Assembly: GCA_035533075.1 (NCBI GenBank)
Contig: DATLUO010000201.1
Location: forward strand, 1 to 52,026
DNA length: 52,026 nt
Direction: 5' to 3'
From: Pirellulales bacterium
GTDB lineage: Bacteria > Planctomycetota > Planctomycetia > Pirellulales > JAICIG01
A program made the position numbers and the translations under genes. Shown in pieces: positions 1-7,693 of this stretch. The first letter of the stretch is position 1. Each line of letters begins with the position of its first letter. The notes beneath the pieces were generated by a model. The model was not told the origin of the DNA. It worked only from the letters and a program-made list of their open reading frames with translations, and ran no database searches.

Positions 1-1
1 C

Positions 2-250
2 GACGAGCCCGCCGATAAGGTGATCTTCCACCTGCCCGTCACAAGGCCCTGGTTGAGGCAGCTCGTTCTGGGCCTGGCCCTGCACTGCCATAGTTCGTTC
101 CGTGGCATTCAGGATCTGCTCGGCGACGTGTTCGACACCTCGCTGTTCATCGGCACCATCCACAATGTTCTCCACAACGCGGTGGCTCAAGCGCGCGAGG
201 CCAACGCGCGGCCGGATTTGTCGCGGGTCCGAATCGATGCCGCTCAATAG
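2..250 (+). pseudogene. Transposase-like fragment, cut by the window edge
   Basis: The frame is open from base 2 to a TAG at 248-250 and encodes about 82 residues, including VIFHLPVTRPWLRQLVLGL and IGTIHNVLHNAV. I recognise this as the start of a transposase-like protein common in planctomycetes and cyanobacteria, where the conserved text continues past the point (RIDAAQ) at which this copy stops. The downstream half of the protein is absent and is replaced by an unrelated DUF4214 piece in another frame. The upstream end is outside the window. I infer a dead mobile-element remnant; the family name is from memory and not certain. Confidence 0.5.
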
Positions 251-260
251 GCCGGCGTAG

Positions 261-512
261 TCGTGCAATTCGCGTGATCGGCTTTTCCTGCTCGACGCCG
301 GGGGCCAGACTTACTGGGGCGACCAGTTCGTCAACCACGGCGCCCAAAATGAAACCGTGGTCGGCGGCTTCCTCGGTTCGCCGGAATACGACGCGAGCGC
401 GACCCGCGGGCAAAGCAACCGCGCCCTCTGGGTCGAGAGCGCGATCGAGGAGGTCTTTCATCGGACCGCGACACAGAGCGACGTCGCTTTCTGGGAAAGC
501 CTGATGCAATGA
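261..512 (+). pseudogene. C-terminal fragment of a DUF4214-type protein
   Basis: A frame with no start codon, open from just after a TAG at 258-260 to the TGA at 510-512. It encodes pieces typical of DUF4214 repeats: FVNHGAQNETVVGGFLGSPE followed by VFHRTATQSDVAFWESLM. In planctomycetes such repeats sit at the C-terminus of long secreted, cadherin-like or VCBS-like proteins. Only about 83 residues remain and nothing upstream belongs to the same protein, so this is a tail left behind by a rearrangement that also removed the end of the transposase-like fragment before it. Confidence 0.55.
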
Positions 513-644
513 ATCCGCCGGCCAACGCGGCCAGGATCCCACCGATGAACTATTCAGCCCGTAATCTGGCATTTCCACGTCGACGTGCCAAGCGTGTGGC
601 GGACGACATGTTATAATAAGTTCGCTTGATCGAGGATCTTTTCT

Positions 645-899
645 ATGGCTGTGCCGCTTTCTACAAACCGGTTTGTTTCCGTGGAACCGTCGCCCGTGGT
701 TCTGCCGCTGGAGAACGGCGATCATCTGACGCGCGCCGAGTTCGAGCGCCGCTACATGGCCATGCTTCGCGGCGACAAACGGCAGGTCAAGGCCGTCGCC
801 GAGAGCGGTCTGGCCTCCGCGGCGCACGTGCGGTTCGTGGCCGCGCTCGAGAAGCGATTGAGACGGACCGAGTTCCAACGCAAGCCACGCGAGCACTAA
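645..899 (+). pseudogene. Uma2-family gene with the catalytic middle deleted
   Basis: An intact 84-codon frame from ATG, with a TATAAT-like hexamer at 612-617 upstream. The first 40 residues (VVLPLENGDHLTRAEFERRY) match the usual N-terminus of Uma2 (DUF820) proteins. The rest (LRGDKRQVKAVAESGLASAA, then HVRFVAALEKRL) matches their usual C-terminus. The roughly 120-150 residues between, which carry the PD-(D/E)XK-like acidic residues and lysine, are missing, and the two ends are joined in frame. The family is normally about 190-240 residues. A full-length relative lies at 25550-26206. It could still be translated, but it cannot be a working nuclease; a regulatory or purely vestigial role is open. 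Confidence 0.55.
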
Positions 900-902
900 C
901 CT

Positions 903-2276
<1,374 letters not shown>

Positions 2277-2365
2277 CAAACGGCCGCTGTGGCGTTCCGC
2301 GGAGCGTGGGCACGCCAATTGCCCTATTTTCCCGGCGGGGCCTCAATTCGAAGGGAGACATTGCC

Positions 2366-2590
2366 ATGAGAGAAGCACGCATTACCTTACCGGAACTCGG
2401 CTTGATTGCCGGCACACGCGGGGCATTGGGGGCGGGCGTCGGTCTGCTGCTGGCCGATTGTTTGACGCACGAGCAGCGGAAGGCGGTCGGCTGGACGCTG
2501 TTCCTGGTGGGCGCAATCAGCACAGTGCCGCTCGCTTTCGAAGTTTTGGGAAAAGGAGGATGGCATGATACGCAAGCTCAAATCAGGTGA
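2366..2590 (+). CDS. Small two-helix membrane protein
   Basis: A 74-residue protein starting at an ATG preceded by GAAGGGAGA. It has two hydrophobic segments, about residues 11-27 (LIAGTRGALGAGVGLLLA) and 40-60 (VGWTLFLVGAISTVPLAFEV), joined by a short charged loop (THEQRKA). I have a recollection of very similar small proteins in other planctomycetes and proteobacteria, but no function is known to me. The last 26 bases overlap the next small gene, so the two are likely translated together. Confidence 0.6.
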   Translation: MREARITLPELGLIAGTRGALGAGVGLLLADCLTHEQRKAVGWTLFLVGAISTVPLAFEVLGKGGWHDTQAQIR

Positions 2591-2717
2591 ATATCGGCTC
2601 TATTCGCGGAAGATCGATCCGGGCACCGGCCATCGCCGCAATCTGGGCACTTTCGACTCGCGCGAAAAGGCGGTCCAGCACGAACGCGAGATTCAGTTCT
2701 TCAAACGCCGCGGCTAG
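2565..2717 (+). CDS. Conserved 50-residue basic protein
   Basis: The frame begins MIRKLKSGEYRLYSRK and ends HEREIQFFKRRG, with RNLGTFDSREKA in between. It is too short for usual gene finders, but a textbook AGGAGG lies 5-6 bases before the ATG, inside the end of the preceding gene. I recognise a widespread small protein with the pattern MIRKLKSGEYRLYSRK...RRNLGTF...A..HER..Q.FKR. Its sequence recalls the three-stranded N-terminal arm-binding fold of phage-type integrases, so nucleic-acid binding is plausible, but that is inference. Confidence 0.7.
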   Translation: MIRKLKSGEYRLYSRKIDPGTGHRRNLGTFDSREKAVQHEREIQFFKRRG

Positions 2718-2724
2718 CGGTCTC

Positions 2725-2905
2725 GTAGGGTGGGACCAGCGAGCTTGCGAGCGCCGGCCCACCATCCTCAAGACCATAGGAACTTAGGCAATAGGCGTTG
2801 GGCGTTAGGGCATTATTAGAGGACCGCACCTAAAGCCTAACGCCCATCGCCTAAGGCCTCCATTACGGTGGGCCGGCGCTCGCAAGCTCGCTGGTCCCAC
2901 CCTAC
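2725..2905. repeat. Nested inverted-repeat element (39-bp perfect arms)
   Basis: The arms 2725-2763 and 2867-2905 are exact reverse complements of each other over 39 bases; each begins or ends with the module GTAGGGTGGGACCAGCGAGC. Inside lies a second pair, TAGGCGTTGGGCGTTAGG at 2792-2809 and its complement with one mismatch at 2836-2853. The whole block can fold into one long interrupted hairpin and fills the gap between the small basic gene and the blaI promoter. Partial copies of the outer arm occur at 21406-21423 and 33829-33851, so it belongs to a dispersed family. It may act as a bidirectional terminator or be a non-autonomous mobile element. Confidence 0.85.
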
Positions 2906-2925
2906 CAGCTTAAGCGCTTCCACCC

Positions 2926-2972
2926 TTGCCCAACCGTCGCGGCCCGGCTACAATCACCTAATGATTTAGGTG
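2926..2972 (+). promoter_or_regulatory. blaI-like promoter and palindromic operator
   Basis: TTGCCC at 2926-2931 and TACAAT at 2949-2954 are separated by 17 bases, a good sigma-70-type promoter. Directly after it, 2955-2972 reads CACCTAATGATTTAGGTG, a perfect dyad with 7-base arms around TGAT. BlaI/MecI repressors bind such dyads next to their own promoter, so this is the likely autoregulatory operator of the gene that starts 17 bases later. Confidence 0.7.
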
Positions 2973-2988
2973 TTCGAGGAGGTGCCAC

Positions 2989-3381
2989 TTGTCCGAAGCA
3001 ACGCCCAGCGGCCGCGAGCTGGAGATTCTCAAGGTTCTGTGGGACATCGGCCCGGCCAGCGTGCGCGAGGTGCATGAGCGAATGTGCCCCGGCGGCGAGC
3101 TGGCCTATAACACAGTGCAGACGCTGCTGCGGATTATGGACGAGAAAGGACTGGTCGCGCACCGCACTCGCGGCCGGACTTTTGTTTACGCCGCCCGTCG
3201 CAGCCGCGACGACGAAGCTTCTCGGTTGCTGCGGCGGTTGTTCGACGGCGCCGTCGAGCAGTGCGTCGTCAGTCTGCTGAATGCCGCCGATAGCAGCGCG
3301 GAAGAGCTAAAGCGGCTGGAAAAGCTGATCGCCGACGCCCGACGGCGAAAGCAGGCCGGCCAGAAGGGAGCACAGCCATGA
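2989..3381 (+). CDS. BlaI/MecI/CopY-family transcriptional repressor
   Basis: A 130-residue protein with the winged-helix signature of this family: GRELEILKVLWDIGPASVRE, then a segment with NTVQTLLRIMDEKG and a wing RGRTFVYAA. The C-terminal half is the dimerisation region. The start is a TTG with GAGGAGGTG just upstream; an ATG start would lose the first helix. Its TGA overlaps the ATG of the M56 peptidase. In the family, proteolysis by the membrane partner relieves repression, so the pair most likely forms a sensor-repressor unit controlled by the operator at 2955-2972. Confidence 0.92.
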   Translation: MSEATPSGRELEILKVLWDIGPASVREVHERMCPGGELAYNTVQTLLRIMDEKGLVAHRTRGRTFVYAARRSRDDEASRLLRRLFDGAVEQCVVSLLNAADSSAEELKRLEKLIADARRRKQAGQKGAQP

Positions 3382-6300
3382 CCTGGGACGCGGCGATGTA
3401 CGAGTTTGTCGCGCGAGGATTTGCCGCCACGCTGCCGCTGTTGGTCGTCTCGGCCGCGGTCGTAGCCGCCTCTCGGCAGCCCGTGCGGCGCGTGCGGCTG
3501 ATTGAGTTGACGTTTCTTGCTTGCCTGGCCGCTCCGTGGCTGGGGTGGTTGCCGGTCGTGCCCCACTGGTCGGCCGCGGCGATCGCGCGACGACTGCCGG
3601 CACAAACGCCAGTTAGCCCGAACGTCACGACGGACCATCGAAACGCGGCCCGACACTCTGACCGTGAAGCACCGCGCGACGACGCCAAGCGACCGTCGTT
3701 TTCGCGTGCGCGAGCGCCGGCAGACGATTTGCGCGCGGCGAAACAACCACTGGCCGGCGCAACGCGCTCGCCGCAACCGCCCGTTGTGGCCTTCGACCTC
3801 CGCCGCTGGATTGTGATTGCGTACCTGGTCGGCGTGAGCGTCATGACCGCGTGGTGGTTGTTTGGCATGGTCGGGCTGCTGCGATTGTTGCGATCGGCCG
3901 AAACGGCCGGCGAGCGGTGCCGCAAGGAATTTGACGAGGTCGCGGGCAAAGCCGGTCCGCGGGTAAGGCTGCTGGTCGGCTCGCACATCGAACAGCCGTT
4001 CACTTTTACCTGGCATCGGGCAGTCATCGTGCTGCCACGGGAACTCTGTGACCGCGACGACCCGCGGCCGCTGCGTTGGGCCTTGGCGCACGAGTGGGCC
4101 CACGTCCGCCGGCACGACTCGCTTGGTTGGAGCCTGGCCGGGCTGGTGCGAATCGTCTTTTTCTATCAGCCGCTGGTGTGGTGGCTGCGTGGGCAGTTGC
4201 GTCTGGCGCAGGATTATGTGGCCGACGCGCAGGCGGCCGGCCAGACGCCAAGCCCGGAAGATTATGCGGAGTTTCTTACCACCTGGGTTGCCGCACATGG
4301 CGGCCGACCGCCCGCGGTCGGGCTGGGCATCGGCGGCCGAACGTCAGAACTTTATCGGAGGATCGTCATGCTTGTCGAACGCCGTCGTCCGCTGGAAACG
4401 CATTGTCCTCGCCGCTGGCGCTGGGCCGCCGTAGCCGGCGTGTTATCGATCGTCACCGCCGCCGCCACGCACGGCGAGCCGCCCAAACCGCCTGCGCAAA
4501 AGGCGCCGGAGTCGCCCTCGGCCGCGGCGAGCAAGACGGCGAAAGTCGCGCCCAAGAACCAAGAGCCGTCGCCCGACGCTTCGCCGCCACAACCCGACGC
4601 GGACACGCGCCGCTTGGTCGAGGCCGTGCTGGCGCGGGCCACGGCGATCAAAAGCGGAACGCTCGTTTTCACAGAGAGATTCGACGTTCCGGGCGGCGGC
4701 GCGAGCGACCCCGCGTCGCCCTTTGCGACCCCCGCACAGACGCCGGAGCCAATCTGGCAATGCAGTTTGTCCGGCGAGAGTTGGGCGATACGCATTCCGC
4801 CAAAGACCCAGATCGTCAACCACGACGGCCGGTACATGGATTTTGAGCAAGATCCTGACGCACGGGGGCTGAGGATTGATGACGGACCGCGGTTGACAAT
4901 CGAGCCCGCCACCACATGGACGAAGAAGCAGTTTGACTTCCCCGTGTCCGTCGGCACGATCGCGACTGCGGCGGCCCGCGACTTCGTACGAGCGAACGCC
5001 GATCGCGTGCGCGCCAGCGGTGCGGCAAAAGTCGATGACGTCGACACGCGCATATTGGAATGGGAAGTCGGGCCAACCGACCTGCGGCCTTTTGATTTCG
5101 TCAACGACATGCTCAAAAGCGGCGGCACGCTTCGCTTGTATGTGGCGGACCAACTCGGCGCGGCCTTGCCGAGAATCGAGTACGTCGACCGGTTCGGAAC
5201 GGTTCAAAGGTACTTTTCCGCCAGCGATTTCCGCGAGGTTGCGGACGGGATTCTCTTTCCCTTTCATTACAATGATTCGGGTGTCAAGTTCATCGACTTT
5301 GAGATGGTCGAGCGCGTCAACCAGAAACCGCACGACGAGTTCGTGATCGGGCCGGTCCCCTCGGGAACGCACGTACACGACACACGGCCCAAGAGCGGCG
5401 ACGATGTCAACGCGAACGGCGAGCGGATCGTCGATCTCAGCCGCTATCCCTACCGGCAATTCACCACGGGCGCCGAGTATCCGAATGGCCTTCCCACGGC
5501 GCTGTTGAAAGAACTGGACCGCGATGTGATTGCACCCGCGGCCGAGGCCAATCAAGCAATCAAGCCGGGAGACGCGTCCGAATGGAATCCGCCGAAGAAC
5601 CAATTGCTCTATGGCGGGAAGCGTTTCACCGATTGGGAGCAGCAGTTGCTCAACGACCTTGAGCCAAAGAGGCAGGTCGAAGCGATCACGGCCCTCCAAG
5701 CGTTCGGCATGAAGGGCTACGAGCACGAAGCCTTGACGGCCATTGCCCGGGCGCTAAAATCAGACGACTGGGAGGTCAAGGAATGCGCATTCGGCGCACT
5801 GTCCAAGATTGGTGTCGTTTCCGTGCCCGTGTTGCTCGACTCGCTAAAAAGTCCTGATCCGGCGATGCGCGTTCCTGCAGCGAAGGCCATCGGCGAAGTT
5901 GGTCCGGCGGCCGAATCGGCGATCGACGCGCTCAAGCAGGCCACCAGCGACAAAAATCGTGATGTTCGGAGCAACGCCGTGCGTGCGTTGGTGTTGGTTG
6001 GTGGCGCCAAGGAAGAACTCCGAACGCTCTTCGAGCGACTTGCCACCAGTGACGACTTCAGCCTTAGACTGTCTATCGTTTCGGCCCTGTCGGAAGGAAG
6101 CGGCCTTCCGACCGGACTGGTGCCGCTTGTCGTTCGAGCGCTCGATGACGAGCATTGGCAAATCCGGCTGACCGCCGGACAGGTGCTGATGCGCAAGGGA
6201 CCCCCGACTCGCAAGGTGACCGAGGGCCTGAAGCGACTCCTCCACGACGAGGACAACGGCAATGGCGGAAGCTTTTCGATGGCCTTGGCGCAGAACGAGG

Positions 6301-6668
6301 AGATGAACCTCGAAGCGATGAGCCCCGTGCTTGTTGAGGCCTTGTCGGTTCCGCTGTTGCACGCCGCCGGACTTACGCAGATGCTGGACATGCTGCTCGA
6401 CAAACTGCGGCGGCTGGGACCGAAAGCCGCCGCCGCCGTGCCCACGCTGACGCGACTAGTCGACCGCCAAAACTCTCCTCTGAACGACGCGGGAATCATA
6501 GCGGCCATGGATACCTTGGGCGCAATCGGCTCCGCCGCACGCGATGCCGTGCCGGCGCTGAAAGCCTGGACCGCGACTCCGCCCACGAACCCGAACCGCG
6601 ATTGGGAACGCATCGAAAAGCATGCGTTCAAGGCGCTTGAGAAGATCAAACACGGCGACGACAAATAA
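3378..6668 (+). CDS. BlaR1-like M56 membrane metallopeptidase with HEAT-repeat tail
   Basis: A 1096-residue protein. Helices are near 13-33, 43-60, 144-170, 250-272 and 345-362. The zinc motif HEWAH is at 238-242 with RLAQDYVAD about 37 residues later, as in M56 peptidases facing the cytoplasm. An alanine/proline-rich linker follows, then a soluble region (about 410-740) of unknown type, probably extracytoplasmic, and from about 754 to 1090 a run of HEAT-like helical pairs (VKECAFGALSKIG, MRVPAAKAIGEVGPAA, VRSNAVRALVLVGG). BlaR1 itself ends in a penicillin-binding domain, which is absent, so beta-lactam sensing is not implied. ATGA overlap with the repressor gene indicates coupling. Confidence 0.88.
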   Translation: MTWDAAMYEFVARGFAATLPLLVVSAAVVAASRQPVRRVRLIELTFLACLAAPWLGWLPVVPHWSAAAIARRLPAQTPVSPNVTTDHRNAARHSDREAPRDDAKRPSFSRARAPADDLRAAKQPLAGATRSPQPPVVAFDLRRWIVIAYLVGVSVMTAWWLFGMVGLLRLLRSAETAGERCRKEFDEVAGKAGPRVRLLVGSHIEQPFTFTWHRAVIVLPRELCDRDDPRPLRWALAHEWAHVRRHDSLGWSLAGLVRIVFFYQPLVWWLRGQLRLAQDYVADAQAAGQTPSPEDYAEFLTTWVAAHGGRPPAVGLGIGGRTSELYRRIVMLVERRRPLETHCPRRWRWAAVAGVLSIVTAAATHGEPPKPPAQKAPESPSAAASKTAKVAPKNQEPSPDASPPQPDADTRRLVEAVLARATAIKSGTLVFTERFDVPGGGASDPASPFATPAQTPEPIWQCSLSGESWAIRIPPKTQIVNHDGRYMDFEQDPDARGLRIDDGPRLTIEPATTWTKKQFDFPVSVGTIATAAARDFVRANADRVRASGAAKVDDVDTRILEWEVGPTDLRPFDFVNDMLKSGGTLRLYVADQLGAALPRIEYVDRFGTVQRYFSASDFREVADGILFPFHYNDSGVKFIDFEMVERVNQKPHDEFVIGPVPSGTHVHDTRPKSGDDVNANGERIVDLSRYPYRQFTTGAEYPNGLPTALLKELDRDVIAPAAEANQAIKPGDASEWNPPKNQLLYGGKRFTDWEQQLLNDLEPKRQVEAITALQAFGMKGYEHEALTAIARALKSDDWEVKECAFGALSKIGVVSVPVLLDSLKSPDPAMRVPAAKAIGEVGPAAESAIDALKQATSDKNRDVRSNAVRALVLVGGAKEELRTLFERLATSDDFSLRLSIVSALSEGSGLPTGLVPLVVRALDDEHWQIRLTAGQVLMRKGPPTRKVTEGLKRLLHDEDNGNGGSFSMALAQNEEMNLEAMSPVLVEALSVPLLHAAGLTQMLDMLLDKLRRLGPKAAAAVPTLTRLVDRQNSPLNDAGIIAAMDTLGAIGSAARDAVPALKAWTATPPTNPNRDWERIEKHAFKALEKIKHGDDK

Positions 6669-6684
6669 CGTCCGTCCGCACCCC

Positions 6685-6733
6685 TTGACAGCCTAGGGGA
6701 CGTTGTTAGACTTATCCCTAGACATTCTAGGGA
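6685..6733 (+). promoter_or_regulatory. padR promoter and palindromic operator
   Basis: TTGACA at 6685-6690 is followed after 16 bases by TAGACT (6707-6712). Next to it, 6715-6733 is a perfect dyad TCCCTAGACATTCTAGGGA (8-base arms, 3-base centre). A partial arm, CCTAGGGG, lies at 6692-6699 within the promoter spacer. PadR repressors commonly bind such dyads at their own promoter; the gene starts 8 bases after the dyad. Confidence 0.65.
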
Positions 6734-6740
6734 GAGCCTG

Positions 6741-7091
6741 ATGCGACCCGCCACGCCGAAACAAAACCTGCTGCAAGGGAGCCTCGATCTGCTCATCTTG
6801 CGGACGCTCGTGGCGGGGCCGCATCACGGCTATTCCATCGCCAAACACCTGCACCAGGTGAGCGAAGCCTTCTTGCAGGTCGAGGAAGGCTCGCTCTATC
6901 CGGCGCTGCACCGCTTGGAGCATCGCGGCTGGGTCGAGTCGCAGTGGGGGCCGTCGGAAGCCAATCGCCGCGCCAAGTTCTACCGGCTCACCGCGCTTGG
7001 CCGCAAGCAGCTTCAGAAAGAGACGGTCGCCTGGCGAAAAATGAGCGAGGCCATCGAGCGCGTTTTGAATTATCGTCCCGCGGAGGCTTGA
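6741..7091 (+). CDS. PadR-family transcriptional regulator
   Basis: A 116-residue protein with the PadR core: LLQGSLDLLILRTLVAGPHH, GYSIAKHL, VEEGSLYPALHRLEHRGWV and KFYRLTALGRKQL, ending in a short C-terminal helix. This is the PadR subtype that in Acidobacteria and Planctomycetes sits beside large MacB-like permeases carrying a prefix domain. It is 3 bases upstream of a gene that retains only that prefix. Control is probably autogenous through the dyad at 6715-6733. Confidence 0.93.
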   Translation: MRPATPKQNLLQGSLDLLILRTLVAGPHHGYSIAKHLHQVSEAFLQVEEGSLYPALHRLEHRGWVESQWGPSEANRRAKFYRLTALGRKQLQKETVAWRKMSEAIERVLNYRPAEA

Positions 7092-7094
7092 ATC

Positions 7095-7652
7095 ATGTCA
7101 TGGAACGAACTTTGGCACATCTGGCGTCACCGGCCCGTGCCGGCGGTATCCAGCATCGACGACGAGTTGATGTTTCATTTCCGCTCGCTGGTCGATGAAA
7201 ACCTTTCCCAAGGAATGTCGGCCGCCGGCCAGCGAGCCATTCAGTTGGCCGCCGTGAAAGACGGCTATGCTTTGACGTCGATGTACGAGTTGAAAAAGGC
7301 CGGCGAAAGCTTCGACAGCGACGCCCTCAAGCTGCAGCTCGACGACGCCGTGCCCTTGACGCTCACGGTCCGCGACGCGCAGGGCCGCGCGGCCGCGAAG
7401 GCCCGCGTGATTCCTTTCAGCCGGCAGGCAGCCGGCGGCGAGCAGCACGGCGTTTATTTTCAGGCGGCCAAGCCTATCGAGCTCGTCGCCGACGACGCAG
7501 GGCGCGTGCGTGTGGTTGTGTTTCGGCGCGGCGACAAGGCCGAGATCTATCTCGCTTTGCCGGGCAAGGACTGGGAGCAACAGGCGGTTGCCATTCCGGA
7601 GACAGGCGACGTCTTCGAGGTATCGAGCAAGGAAGTTGCCGACGGGAATTAA
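7095..7652 (+). CDS. Chimeric protein: permease-prefix N-terminus joined to a carboxypeptidase-regulatory-like C-terminus
   Basis: The 185-residue product begins MSWNELWHIWRHRPVP and continues IDDELMFHFRSLVDENLSQG, the prefix found at the N-terminus of MacB-type permeases that follow PadR genes. From about residue 75 it changes to PLTLTVRDAQGRAAAKARVI and later GVYFQAAKPIEL and KAEIYLALPGKDWE, a beta-sandwich resembling the carboxypeptidase regulatory-like domain found at the ends of some planctomycete M56 proteins. The permease body (several hundred residues) is missing. No signal peptide or membrane helix is visible. I infer an in-frame deletion fusion; whether the product works is unknown. 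Confidence 0.6.
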   Translation: MSWNELWHIWRHRPVPAVSSIDDELMFHFRSLVDENLSQGMSAAGQRAIQLAAVKDGYALTSMYELKKAGESFDSDALKLQLDDAVPLTLTVRDAQGRAAAKARVIPFSRQAAGGEQHGVYFQAAKPIELVADDAGRVRVVVFRRGDKAEIYLALPGKDWEQQAVAIPETGDVFEVSSKEVADGN

Positions 7653-7693
7653 ACGTTGCGTGCGGCACAAATCGGTGTGCCGGGGGCAGGTGT

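Noticed and set aside
2790-2855. TAGGCGTTGGGCGTTAGG tract as a telomere-like or CRISPR-like repeat
   Set aside because: Only two inverted copies exist and they are nested in the larger inverted repeat, so they are part of that element.
3378-3381. Beta-lactam resistance sensing by the BlaI/M56 pair
   Set aside because: The peptidase lacks the penicillin-binding sensor domain of BlaR1/MecR1, and no beta-lactamase gene is present.
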